From SIG440 sp045578305 (GTDB lineage Bacteria; Bacillota; Clostridia; Monoglobales; Monoglobaceae): 64,000 nucleotides of DNA. The notes below the pieces were generated by a model that saw only the letters and a program-made list of their open reading frames with translations, did no database searches and was not told where the DNA came from. Of this stretch, positions 8,666 to 16,911 are shown one piece after another. The position numbers and the translations under genes are program-made. Numbering within the stretch: the stretch's first letter is position 1; each line of letters opens with the position of its first letter. The stretch covers positions 12,689 through 76,688 of the forward strand of contig JAZNKA010000051.1 of NCBI GenBank assembly GCA_045578305.1, given 5' to 3'.

Positions 8666-9328
8666 ATGAAAAATAATAAAAATTCAAATAAAAAAGTCGT
8701 AAAAAAGAAAAATTCACTTAATAAAATCGGCATAATAGTCGGTTTGGCAGCGGTTGTCGTTCTTGCGGCGGTGGTGATTGCTTTAAGTGTAAACGGCGGC
8801 AAGGAGGAAAAACAAATGATAGAAGACAATGTAAAGGTATTGGTGGAAATGGAAAACGGCGGGGAGTTTGTCCTCGAGCTTTATCCTGAATATGCGCCTC
8901 AGACTGTTCAGAACTTTGTAGATTTGGTTACAGACGGGTTTTATGATGGTGTTGGTTTCCACAGAGTGGTTGACGGATTTATGGCACAGGGCGGCGACCC
9001 CGAGGGCACAGGCATGGGCGGCAGTGGCGTTCAGATTCCGGGCGAATTTGCGGCAAACGGATTTACCCAAAACACCCTGTCTCATACACGCGGTGTGATT
9101 TCGATGGCTCGCAGCCAGGACCCCGACAGCGCGTCAAGCCAGTTCTTTATTTGCTATGATGATGCGTCGTTTTTGGATGGGCAGTATGCAGCGTTTGGCA
9201 AAGTAATCGAGGGTATGGAAACGGTTGATGCTTTTCTTGATGTAGAAAGAACTTACAATTCAATGGGCGAGGAAGCTTCTCCTGTTGAGCCGATTGTTAT
9301 GAAAAGTGTTACAATAATAACTGAATAA
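8666..9328 (+). CDS. Membrane-anchored cyclophilin-type peptidyl-prolyl isomerase
   Basis: About 220 residues: a lysine/asparagine-rich N-terminus, one membrane helix (VVVLAAVVIALSV) without a lipobox, and a cyclophilin domain outside the membrane. The isomerase signature is intact: FHRVVDGFMAQGGDP, SMARSQ, SQFFICYDD and FGKVIEGM. It should speed proline isomerisation during folding of exported proteins. ATG 8666 is preferred because AAAGGA (8648-8653) precedes it, whereas ATG 8645 has no ribosome site and would be nearly leaderless. The next gene starts 14 bp after its stop and encodes a close copy of the same domain, so the pair looks like a tandem duplication. Confidence 0.92.
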   Translation: MKNNKNSNKKVVKKKNSLNKIGIIVGLAAVVVLAAVVIALSVNGGKEEKQMIEDNVKVLVEMENGGEFVLELYPEYAPQTVQNFVDLVTDGFYDGVGFHRVVDGFMAQGGDPEGTGMGGSGVQIPGEFAANGFTQNTLSHTRGVISMARSQDPDSASSQFFICYDDASFLDGQYAAFGKVIEGMETVDAFLDVERTYNSMGEEASPVEPIVMKSVTIITE

Positions 9329-9342
9329 AGCAGGTGAAAACT

Positions 9343-10572
9343 ATGAAAAGAATAATTTCTGCAATTGTTGCGAGTCTTTTGATTTGCACAAGTGTTGCTT
9401 TTGCGCATCCGTTCAGTGATGTTTCGGGACATTGGGCAGAAGCCGAGATAGAAAAAGGGTTTAAAAACGAGGCAATAAACGGTGACCCCGACGGAAGATT
9501 CAGGCCTGATGACCCAATTACAAGAGCCGAGTTTTTGAAAATGCTGACAGCGGATATCTGCAAAAGGGCTGAAATAGAAATTCCGGAAGAATTTGATGAT
9601 GGTGTTCACTGGTCATCAAAGTATCACAACTTTGCAAATGTTTATATCTATGAAGGGATAAACAGCGAAGTTGACGGAGTAAAGCCCGGAATTATGGAGA
9701 CAGAGGCTGAGTTTGAACAGGCTATTTCAAGATGGGAAATGGCGTTTATGCTTGCCAATGCGATGGGAAATGTTATAGGAGTAACTTCGCAAGGAGTACA
9801 GTCGGTTGAATTTGCGGACAGCGACACTATAAATGCCGAACTCCCCGAACTTATTGCAAAAGCAATTTTTGTCTGCAACGAGTTTTCGATTATGAACGGT
9901 GACGAAAAAAGCTATTTCAATCCGTTTGATAATGGAACTCGTGCCGAGGCAATAACTGTTGTCAACCGCTTTGACAAGATGCTTTCGGATGTTATTGAGA
10001 CTCAGGCTAAACTTGAGGAGGAATATGAAAAACAGATGAAGGAATCTTTGATTACCTACGACGAGATCCCCACAGGTCATCCTGTTGCAACAATGACTAT
10101 GAGTGACAACAAGAAGATTACAATCGAGCTTTATCCCGAATATGCACCACAGACAGTTGCCAACTTTGTAAACCTTGCAAAAAGCGGTTTTTACAGTGGC
10201 CTTACTTTCCATCGAGTGGTCGAGGGATTTATGGCACAAGGCGGTGACCCATTGGGCAACGGAATGGGTGGCGCAGAGAATAATATCAAGGGTGAATTTG
10301 CGGCAAACGGATTTACCCAAAACACACTTTCGCACAAGCGCGGTGTAATTTCGATGGCGCGTTCTCAGCATTTTGACAGTGCATCAAGTCAGTTCTTCAT
10401 TTGCTACGATGACGTGTCGTTTCTGGACGGACAGTATGCGGCGTTTGGCAAGGTAACAAGCGGTATGGACACGGTTGACGCATTTCTCAAAAACGAAATG
10501 GAATACAACAGTATGGGCGAGCTTGCATCCCCCAAAAATCCGATTGTTATAAAGTCAATAACAATTAAATAA
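9343..10572 (+). CDS. S-layer-homology cyclophilin (surface peptidyl-prolyl isomerase)
   Basis: The 409-residue protein has a signal peptide ending ...SVAFAHP. Then come SLH-type repeats: a good one (FSDVSGHWAE ... ITRAEFLKML, about 25-70), a degenerate one (about 85-140, ISRWEMAFMLANAM), and a third ending GTRAEAITVVNRF (about 210). A helical linker and a C-terminal cyclophilin domain follow, with FHRVVEGFMAQGGDP, SMARSQ and FFICYDD. SLH repeats anchor proteins to secondary cell-wall polymer, so the enzyme is predicted to sit on the cell surface. ATG 9343 is preferred to GTG 9334, which is part of the ribosome site GCAGGTGAAA. The isomerase domain is far closer to that of the preceding gene than cyclophilins usually are to each other. 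Confidence 0.92.
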   Translation: MKRIISAIVASLLICTSVAFAHPFSDVSGHWAEAEIEKGFKNEAINGDPDGRFRPDDPITRAEFLKMLTADICKRAEIEIPEEFDDGVHWSSKYHNFANVYIYEGINSEVDGVKPGIMETEAEFEQAISRWEMAFMLANAMGNVIGVTSQGVQSVEFADSDTINAELPELIAKAIFVCNEFSIMNGDEKSYFNPFDNGTRAEAITVVNRFDKMLSDVIETQAKLEEEYEKQMKESLITYDEIPTGHPVATMTMSDNKKITIELYPEYAPQTVANFVNLAKSGFYSGLTFHRVVEGFMAQGGDPLGNGMGGAENNIKGEFAANGFTQNTLSHKRGVISMARSQHFDSASSQFFICYDDVSFLDGQYAAFGKVTSGMDTVDAFLKNEMEYNSMGELASPKNPIVIKSITIK

Positions 10573-10587
10573 CAATTTTTAAAAAGG

Positions 10588-10620
10588 AAGAGCTGTGACA
10601 AAATTTTTGTCACAGCTCTT
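10588..10620. terminator. Bidirectional terminator
   Basis: A 15-16 bp perfect stem, AAGAGCTGTGACAAAA paired with its complement, is followed by TTTTTG on the plus strand and preceded by AAAAA. It ends both the SLH-cyclophilin transcript and the convergent DUF1846 gene. Confidence 0.9.
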
Positions 10621-10629
10621 TTTGCTGTT

Positions 10630-12114
10630 TTATTTTTGATACAATTTTTTCGTTTCGTATCTTGGCTCAAAGCTTACGTTTATACCCAGCCGTTTAAGAA
10701 TTTTTTCGTCCTCTTCGCTTAAGATAACCGAGAAATGTGCAACACTGCCTTGTAGATTTTCAAGCTTTTCTTTTGCAGATTTTGAAATCGGATTGGAAAG
10801 AGCCGAAATAGTAAGTGCAAGCAAAACCTCGTCTGTATGAAGTCTTGGGTTTTTGTGTTTAAGATACTTTGTTTTTAGGTCACAGATAGGTTCAAGCACC
10901 TTTGCGTCGATAAGGTCAAGGCTATCGTCAATGTCACCCAAAACTTTTAAGGAATTAAGCAAGAGTGCCGATGCCGCGCCAAGTGTGCTGGAGGTTTTTC
11001 CCGTGACAATGCGCCCATCGGGAAGAAGCAACGCACCTGCCGGAGAATTGGTTTTTTCGGCTTTTTCAAGTGCTGCGGTAACTGCAGGGCAAAAGTCGGG
11101 AGTGATACCTGCCTGATTCATAAGAAGTTCGATTTTTTTTGTCTGATTTTCGTCGCATCTGCCACGGAAAGCGTTGGATGCAACAGCATAGTATCGGCGG
11201 ATAATTTCAAATTTTGAAGCGGTGCAGCAAGCATCGTCATCAAAAATGCAAAAACCTGCCATATTTACACCCATATCAGTTGGGGATTTATATGGTGAAT
11301 ACCCTTGAATTCTTTCAAAAATAGTATTGAGAACAGGGAAAATTTCGACATCACGATTGTAATTTACTGCAGTTTTGCCATAAGCTTCAAGGTGGAACGG
11401 GTCAATCATATTGACATCGTCAAGGTCAGCGGTTGCAGCCTCGTATGCAAGATTGACAGGGTGTTTAAGCGGAAGATTCCAGATCGGAAATGTTTCAAAT
11501 TTGGCATAGCCTGCATTTATTCCGCGTTTGTGGTCGTGATAAAGCTGGCTCAGGCAGGTTGCCATTTTTCCACTTCCGGGTCCGGGGGCAGTCACAACTA
11601 CAAGTGAACGGTCTGTTTCGATATAATCATTTTTGCCAAGACCCTCATCGCTAAGTATGTGAGGAATATCGGACGGATACCCTGCGATTGAGTAATGTTT
11701 GTAGCATTTGATTCCCAAAGTGGTAAGGTGCTTTAAAAAAGCAACGGCAGATGGTTGACTGTTAAAACGCGTCAGTACTACCGAGCCTACATAAAGATTC
11801 ATATCCCTGAATGTGTCAATCAGCCTCAAAACATCGCTGTCATAGGTGATTCCGATATCACTGCGGGTTTTGTTTGCCTCGATATCTTCGGCACTTATGG
11901 TGATGACAATTTCGACTTCTTTTTCAAGTTGCTGAAGCATACGGATTTTGCTGTCAGGAGCAAAACCGGGCAAAACGCGTGAGGCGTGATAATCGTCAAA
12001 AAGCTTGCCGCCAAATTCAAGATACAGTTTGCCGCCGAATTGTGCAATGCGGTTTCGTATTTGCTCTGACTGCATGGTCAGGTATTTTTGATTATCAAAT
12101 CCAATCTTTGCCAT
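10630..12114 (-). CDS. DUF1846 family protein
   Basis: This 494-residue cytoplasmic protein matches the conserved Firmicutes family DUF1846 in length and in its start (KIGFDNQKYL). A glycine-rich phosphate-loop-like segment APGPGSGKM lies near residue 180, followed by TCLSQLYHD and several HPVNLAYEAATADL-type conserved stretches. The biochemical function of the family is not known to me; the loop suggests nucleotide binding, but it lacks the Ser/Thr of a standard Walker A motif. Start ATG 12114 follows AAGGAGC. It is a single-gene unit: a terminator stands at each end, and the 108 bp upstream contain a TATACT-like -10 element but no convincing -35. Confidence 0.85.
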   Translation of the reverse strand: MAKIGFDNQKYLTMQSEQIRNRIAQFGGKLYLEFGGKLFDDYHASRVLPGFAPDSKIRMLQQLEKEVEIVITISAEDIEANKTRSDIGITYDSDVLRLIDTFRDMNLYVGSVVLTRFNSQPSAVAFLKHLTTLGIKCYKHYSIAGYPSDIPHILSDEGLGKNDYIETDRSLVVVTAPGPGSGKMATCLSQLYHDHKRGINAGYAKFETFPIWNLPLKHPVNLAYEAATADLDDVNMIDPFHLEAYGKTAVNYNRDVEIFPVLNTIFERIQGYSPYKSPTDMGVNMAGFCIFDDDACCTASKFEIIRRYYAVASNAFRGRCDENQTKKIELLMNQAGITPDFCPAVTAALEKAEKTNSPAGALLLPDGRIVTGKTSSTLGAASALLLNSLKVLGDIDDSLDLIDAKVLEPICDLKTKYLKHKNPRLHTDEVLLALTISALSNPISKSAKEKLENLQGSVAHFSVILSEEDEKILKRLGINVSFEPRYETKKLYQK

Positions 12115-12222
12115 TTTAAGTGCTCCTTAGGTCTTTGGTTAATATACAAATTAAAGTATAACATATTTTTCGACAATATAAAAGGGGAATTTGAAAAAAA
12201 TTAAAAAAAATTTTGGAAAGAA

Positions 12223-12258
12223 AAAATGACTGCGACAAATTTTTGTCACAGTCATTTT
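12223..12258 (-). terminator. Terminator of the ABC exporter operon
   Basis: The stem AAAATGACTGCGACAAA pairs with TTTTGTCACAGTCATTTT with one mismatch, and is followed on the minus strand by a T-rich run. Its core resembles the terminators at 10588 and 53397. Confidence 0.82.
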
Positions 12259-12270
12259 AATCATAGGGTT

Positions 12271-14172
12271 TTATTCCTCGTCTGCATCAAAGGAGCCGGT
12301 ATAAAGGTTGTAGTATCGACCTTTTTCGGCAATCAGTTTGTCGTGGTCGCCGCGCTCGATAATTTTTCCGCCGTCCATAACCATAATGACATCAGAATTT
12401 TGTATGGTGGAAAGTCGGTGTGCAATAACAAATACAGTTCTTCCCTGCATAAGCGAATCCATTCCTTTTTGAACAATCCGTTCGGTTCGGGTATCAATGC
12501 TGGATGTGGCTTCATCAAGAATCATAACGGGTGGGTCGGCAATTGCTGCTCTTGCTATTGCAAGAAGCTGCCTTTGTCCCTGAGAAAGTCCTTCGCCACC
12601 GCTTTTTAGCACAGTATTGTATCCATCCGAGAGCATCTTGATAAATCCGTCGGCATTGGCAAGGCGTGCTGCCTCATACACCTCTTCGTCGGTGGCGTCA
12701 AGTCTGCCGTACCTGATGTTTTCCATAACTGTTCCTGTGAAAAGATGCGTATCTTGAAGCACCATTCCAAGTGACATACGAAGGTCAGATTTTTTTATGT
12801 CGGATATATTTATTCCGTCATAAAAGATTTTTCCGTCGTTTATATCATAAAAGCGGGTCAAAAGGTTGGTTATTGTGGTCTTGCCTGCGCCTGTGGCTCC
12901 CACAAGTGCGATTTTTTGACCGGGATTTGCAAAAATAGAAATATCATGCAAAACGTTTTTTTCGGGGACATACCCAAAGTTCACATTTTCCAGCAAAACA
13001 TCACCCGAAAGGCGTATATAGCTGAAGCTTCCGTCTTTTTCGGGCTTTTTCCATGCCCAGATTCCGGTGCGCTTTGAGACTTCTGAAAGTGTTCCGTCGA
13101 TTTCTTCTGCTTTGACCAAAGATACAGTCCCGCTGTCTTCCTCGGGTGATTCGTCAATAAGCTCAAAAATGCGCTCTGCCCCGGCAAGAGCCATTATTAT
13201 AGAGTTGATTTGCTGGGACATATGGCTTATTGGCATGGTAAAGCTTCGGCTAAGCTGCAAAAATGCAGCAATTATACCCACTGTTATTCCGGGAACTCCC
13301 CAAATTGCAAGAACTCCACCTGCCATTGCAAGAAGAACATATTGCAAATGGCCTAAGTTTCCCATAATAGGCATCAGTATATTTGCCAAAACATTTGCGC
13401 TTGTGGCATTTTGGCAAAGCTCCTCGTTGAGTCTGTCAAAATCGGCTTTGGCTTTTTCTTCGTGACAAAAGACTTTGACGACCTTTTGTCCGTTTATATG
13501 CTCTTCTATAAAGCCGTTTACTTTTCCTATTGATTTTTGCTGAGCAACAAAAAATCCGGAACTTCTGCCTGTGATTTTTTTGCTGATAAGCAAAATAAGC
13601 GCTACAATGCAAAGAACAACCAATGTAAGCGGAATGCTGGTCGAAATCATTGCAACAAGAACAGAAATTATTGTTATGACCGAACTGAAAGTGTGCGGTA
13701 TGCTTTGTGTAATCATTTGGCGAAGAGTATCGGTATCGTTGGTGTACCGGCTCATTGTGTCGCCGTGAGAGTGAGTATCAAAGTATGAAAGAGGAAGCTT
13801 TTGCATTTTTGAAAACATATCGTTCCTGATATCTTTTAAAACACCCTGCCCCACAATAATCATTATGCGATTATAAAGAAAGGTTGACAAAACCCCCGCA
13901 GCATAAATGCCCAGCATTTGAAGAACTGCAAGCAAAAGCGGTGAAAAGTCTTTCGACCCGGTTTCAATCATGGGGGTTACATAGTCATCAAGAACAGTCC
14001 TGACAAACATCGAGCCTCGTACCCCTGTGACAGAACTTATAATTATAAAGATTAAAACCACTGCAAGATGCAGCTTGTAGCTTCCGAAGATATACGAAAG
14101 AAGCCTTGACAAAGTCCCCTTTGTGTCCTTGGGTCGCCTTGAAATGTGCATTGCGCCTCTGGGTCTACTCAT
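12271..14172 (-). CDS. ABC exporter subunit with intact catalytic site (half of a heterodimer)
   Basis: A 633-residue half-transporter: six membrane helices (about 35-320) and an NBD with Walker A GATGAGKT, signature LSQGQ and Walker B MILDEATSS with the catalytic Glu. The signature deviates from LSGGQ (third residue Gln). An insertion of about 50 residues separates the membrane part from the NBD, typical of the TM288/BmrD-like partner. Start is ATG 14172: GGGAGGTGG precedes it and the codon overlaps the stop of the partner gene (ATGAGTAG). The longer reading frame back to 14259 only repeats the partner's 3' end out of frame. Together the two form a multidrug-type exporter; the substrate is unknown. 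Confidence 0.94.
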   Translation of the reverse strand: MSRPRGAMHISRRPKDTKGTLSRLLSYIFGSYKLHLAVVLIFIIISSVTGVRGSMFVRTVLDDYVTPMIETGSKDFSPLLLAVLQMLGIYAAGVLSTFLYNRIMIIVGQGVLKDIRNDMFSKMQKLPLSYFDTHSHGDTMSRYTNDTDTLRQMITQSIPHTFSSVITIISVLVAMISTSIPLTLVVLCIVALILLISKKITGRSSGFFVAQQKSIGKVNGFIEEHINGQKVVKVFCHEEKAKADFDRLNEELCQNATSANVLANILMPIMGNLGHLQYVLLAMAGGVLAIWGVPGITVGIIAAFLQLSRSFTMPISHMSQQINSIIMALAGAERIFELIDESPEEDSGTVSLVKAEEIDGTLSEVSKRTGIWAWKKPEKDGSFSYIRLSGDVLLENVNFGYVPEKNVLHDISIFANPGQKIALVGATGAGKTTITNLLTRFYDINDGKIFYDGINISDIKKSDLRMSLGMVLQDTHLFTGTVMENIRYGRLDATDEEVYEAARLANADGFIKMLSDGYNTVLKSGGEGLSQGQRQLLAIARAAIADPPVMILDEATSSIDTRTERIVQKGMDSLMQGRTVFVIAHRLSTIQNSDVIMVMDGGKIIERGDHDKLIAEKGRYYNLYTGSFDADEE

Positions 14173-15898
14173 TGCCGACCACCTCCCGTTGCTGAGAGTC
14201 ATATATTTCGCGATAGATTGGGTTGGTTTCAAGCAGTTCTTCGTGTGGTGCAAAAGCATTTATTTCGCCATTTTCCATAACAATAATACGGTCAGCGTGC
14301 TGTATAGAGGATATTCGCTGAGCGATAATTATTTTTGTTACATTTGGAATTTCTGTTGCAAAAGCTGCGCGTATAAGGCTGTCTGTTTGCGTATCAACTG
14401 CACTTGTCGAATCGTCAAGAATCAGCACTTTGGGGTCTTTAAGCAAGGCTCTGGCAATGCAAAGCCGCTGCTTTTGTCCGCCTGATACGTTCTTTCCACC
14501 TTGTTCGATATGAGTATTGTATTTGTCGGGGAAGCTGTTTATAAATTCGTCCGCCTGAGCCAAACGACAAGCGTGAATCATTTCTTCTTCGGTAGCATCT
14601 TCTTTGCCCCAACGCAAATTTTCGGCAATTGTGCCCGAAAACAGTTCGTTTTTCTGAAGCACCATCGAAACCTTATCGCGAAGAGCTTTAAGGTTGTATT
14701 CCTTTACATCTCTCCCGCCCAAAAGGACTGTGCCGGAGGTGGCATCATAAAGCCTTGGAATAAGCTGAACAAGCGATGATTTAGCGCTGCCTGTTGCGCC
14801 GATTATGCCTATTGTCTCGCCTGAATTTATGGAAAAACTGATATTTTTGAGGCAAAGGCTGTCCCTACTTTTGCTATAGCTGAATGATACATCCTTAAAT
14901 TCAATCGAGCCGTCTTTGACCTCACGTATATTTTCTTTGCCGTCCGAAAGGTTTGAGGTTTCACTCAAAACGTCGGCAATTCGTTCAGCAGAAGCCTTTG
15001 AAATGGTGAGTGTTACAAAAATCATGGAAAAGCTCATAAGACTCATAAGTATCTGGTTTGTGTAAGAAATCAGACTGACAAGATTTCCCTGAGTCATATC
15101 GCCTGCAACAATCAGCCTTGAGCCAAACCACGCGATAAGAAGCGTACAAATATACATACAGCTTTGCATAAGCGGTGCATTGAAAGAAAGCAGACGCTCG
15201 GCACTGCTGAATTTGTCATATATTTCTTTTGAAACGGTTTTGAACTTTTCCTCCTCAAAGTCTTCGCGCACAAAGGCTTTTACAACGCGCATACCACGAA
15301 GGTTTTCGCGGACAACTCGGTTCAAATGGTCATAGGTTTTGAATACTTTTTCGAAAATGGGGTGAGCTTTGGTAACAATAAGAATAAGCCCTCCGCCAAG
15401 GATAGGTATAATTGCAAGAAAGATAAGGGCAACCCTGGCGTTTACGAAAAATGCCATCGAAAGCGAGAAAATAAGCATAGCAGGACACCTGAAGGCGATA
15501 CGGATTATCATCTGATAAGAGTTTTGAAGATTTGCAACATCTGTAGTAAGCCTTGTCACCAGCCCCGAGGTCGAGAATTTGTCAATATTCGAAAACGAGA
15601 AGTCCTGAACCGAGTGGAACATTTTCTTTCGGAGATTTTTTGCGAAACCTGCCGAGGCAATTGCGGCATATCTGCCGGACATCGCACCGCAAAACATTGA
15701 AAGCGCAACCAAAAAGGTGAGCAAAACACCAATGGACACAACCAGTCGGATATCTTCTTTTTCAATGCCTTGATCGATTATATAAGACATGAGCCAGGGG
15801 ATAAGAACCTCAAGCACGCACTCAAGCATAACAAAAAGAGGCGCAAGGATTGAGGGTCGCTTGTATTCACCAATGCACGAGGCAAGTTTTTTAAGCAT
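14165..15898 (-). CDS. ABC exporter subunit with degenerate ATP site (partner half)
   Basis: A 577-residue half-transporter with six membrane helices and an NBD. Walker A reads GATGSAKS (Ala in place of the Gly before Lys) and Walker B is LILDDSTSAVD, with Asp where the catalytic Glu should be; its signature VSGGQ is intact. Paired with the LSQGQ signature of the downstream subunit, this gives one weak and one working ATP site, as in TM287/288 and BmrCD. It overlaps the next gene by 8 bp. Its start ATG 15898 follows AAAGGA, and a strong promoter lies upstream (15958-15985). An AraC-type regulator precedes it on the same strand. Confidence 0.94.
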   Translation of the reverse strand: MLKKLASCIGEYKRPSILAPLFVMLECVLEVLIPWLMSYIIDQGIEKEDIRLVVSIGVLLTFLVALSMFCGAMSGRYAAIASAGFAKNLRKKMFHSVQDFSFSNIDKFSTSGLVTRLTTDVANLQNSYQMIIRIAFRCPAMLIFSLSMAFFVNARVALIFLAIIPILGGGLILIVTKAHPIFEKVFKTYDHLNRVVRENLRGMRVVKAFVREDFEEEKFKTVSKEIYDKFSSAERLLSFNAPLMQSCMYICTLLIAWFGSRLIVAGDMTQGNLVSLISYTNQILMSLMSFSMIFVTLTISKASAERIADVLSETSNLSDGKENIREVKDGSIEFKDVSFSYSKSRDSLCLKNISFSINSGETIGIIGATGSAKSSLVQLIPRLYDATSGTVLLGGRDVKEYNLKALRDKVSMVLQKNELFSGTIAENLRWGKEDATEEEMIHACRLAQADEFINSFPDKYNTHIEQGGKNVSGGQKQRLCIARALLKDPKVLILDDSTSAVDTQTDSLIRAAFATEIPNVTKIIIAQRISSIQHADRIIVMENGEINAFAPHEELLETNPIYREIYDSQQREVVGNE

Positions 15899-15918
15899 TT
15901 TGAGTCAGTCCTTTCGGG

Positions 15919-15985
15919 GTAAACTAAAGTTTAAACAACTTTTTCTGTCATACACTTATTATAAAAAATGAGAAAAATCTGTCAA
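15919..15985 (-). promoter_or_regulatory. Promoter and palindromic operator candidate of the ABC exporter
   Basis: On the minus strand TTGACA (15985-15980) and TATAAT (15963-15958) have a 16 bp spacer. Just downstream, between the start point and the ribosome site, lies the palindrome GTTTAAACTTTAGTTTAC (15936-15919), in which AAACT and AGTTT are inverted about the centre. A repressor bound there would block elongation; the neighbouring AraC-type protein or a distant MarR-type protein are both possible. Confidence 0.7.
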
Positions 15986-16043
15986 TAAGTAAAGTAAAAA
16001 AGATACAAAATATTTACAATTTGAAAAGTTGTATTTTTGCGCT

Positions 16044-16877
16044 TTAAAGTGATTTAAGGTGAGCTTTTCGTATTTCGCCCGGAGAAGTTTGAAAATAAGA
16101 TTTGAAGCTTCGCAAAAAGTTTGGAAGTGACGAAAATCCTGAGGCAAAGCATATTTCAGAAATCGAAAGATCTCCCGACAAAAGAAGCTTTTTTGCGTGT
16201 TCGAGTTTTAAGACAGAGATATATGCCTTGTAAGTTTTTCCTGTCGATTTGTGAAACAATGTACTGAAGTAATTTTTATTAAATCCCGATATTTTTGCAA
16301 CCGTCTGCATCGAGGGGTTTTCACGAAAATGCCCATGGATATAAAGAAGTGCTTTGCGGATTTGTGCCGAAGTTGAATCCATAATGGGTGCGGAAGAAAA
16401 GTCACACTTCCTTAAAAACGTGATAAAAAGACATTCAAGCAGGTTTTTTATATAGTCAGCAGAATAGTTATCGCTGGAATTGAACTCAAACAATATTTGT
16501 TCGATGAGCGCAGTAACACGACAGAAATCAGATTCTTCAAGATGAAAAGCAAGATTGTTTTTGACACTGAGGATTTTTTGCAAAAGCTCATCGTCAAGAA
16601 GATTTTCGCTGAACATAATATTATAAACTTCGGCGCCATCACTTTTTATACTGTGAAAGTCGGTTGGATTAAGAAGATAGATATCCCCGGGTGAAAGATA
16701 ATATTTTACACCATTCAGTTCGTGGACTGCACTTCCGCTTAGAATAAGCTCAATTTCAAAATAATCGTGCCAGTGAAGTTCGTAATCACGAAGTTTCTTT
16801 TTTCGGATAAAAAAGTCATCGTGATTTTCGGGTCTTTCTTTTATAAGAAGTCTTGGATAATCGAACTGGTTTTTCAT
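16044..16877 (-). CDS. AraC family transcriptional regulator
   Basis: A 277-residue regulator. An N-terminal cupin sensor (about 25-110) contains HWHDYFEIELILSG and a YLSPGDIYLLNP strand, typical of AraC proteins that bind a small ligand. The C-terminal two helix-turn-helix units (about 175-275) include SGFNKNYFSTLFHKSTG and FASGFSSLPNFLRSFK. The stop is 58 bp from the -35 box of the ABC exporter promoter, so control of that operon is the simplest guess; the inducer is unknown. It is separated from addB upstream by 34 bp. Confidence 0.92.
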   Translation of the reverse strand: MKNQFDYPRLLIKERPENHDDFFIRKKKLRDYELHWHDYFEIELILSGSAVHELNGVKYYLSPGDIYLLNPTDFHSIKSDGAEVYNIMFSENLLDDELLQKILSVKNNLAFHLEESDFCRVTALIEQILFEFNSSDNYSADYIKNLLECLFITFLRKCDFSSAPIMDSTSAQIRKALLYIHGHFRENPSMQTVAKISGFNKNYFSTLFHKSTGKTYKAYISVLKLEHAKKLLLSGDLSISEICFASGFSSLPNFLRSFKSYFQTSPGEIRKAHLKSL

Positions 16878-16911
16878 AAAACCAACCTCGCTTTCAATCG
16901 TTTAAAAAAAT

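Noticed and set aside
13067..13465. Plus-strand frame within the ABC exporter gene
   Set aside because: It is complementary to conserved ABC transporter codons and has no independent signals.
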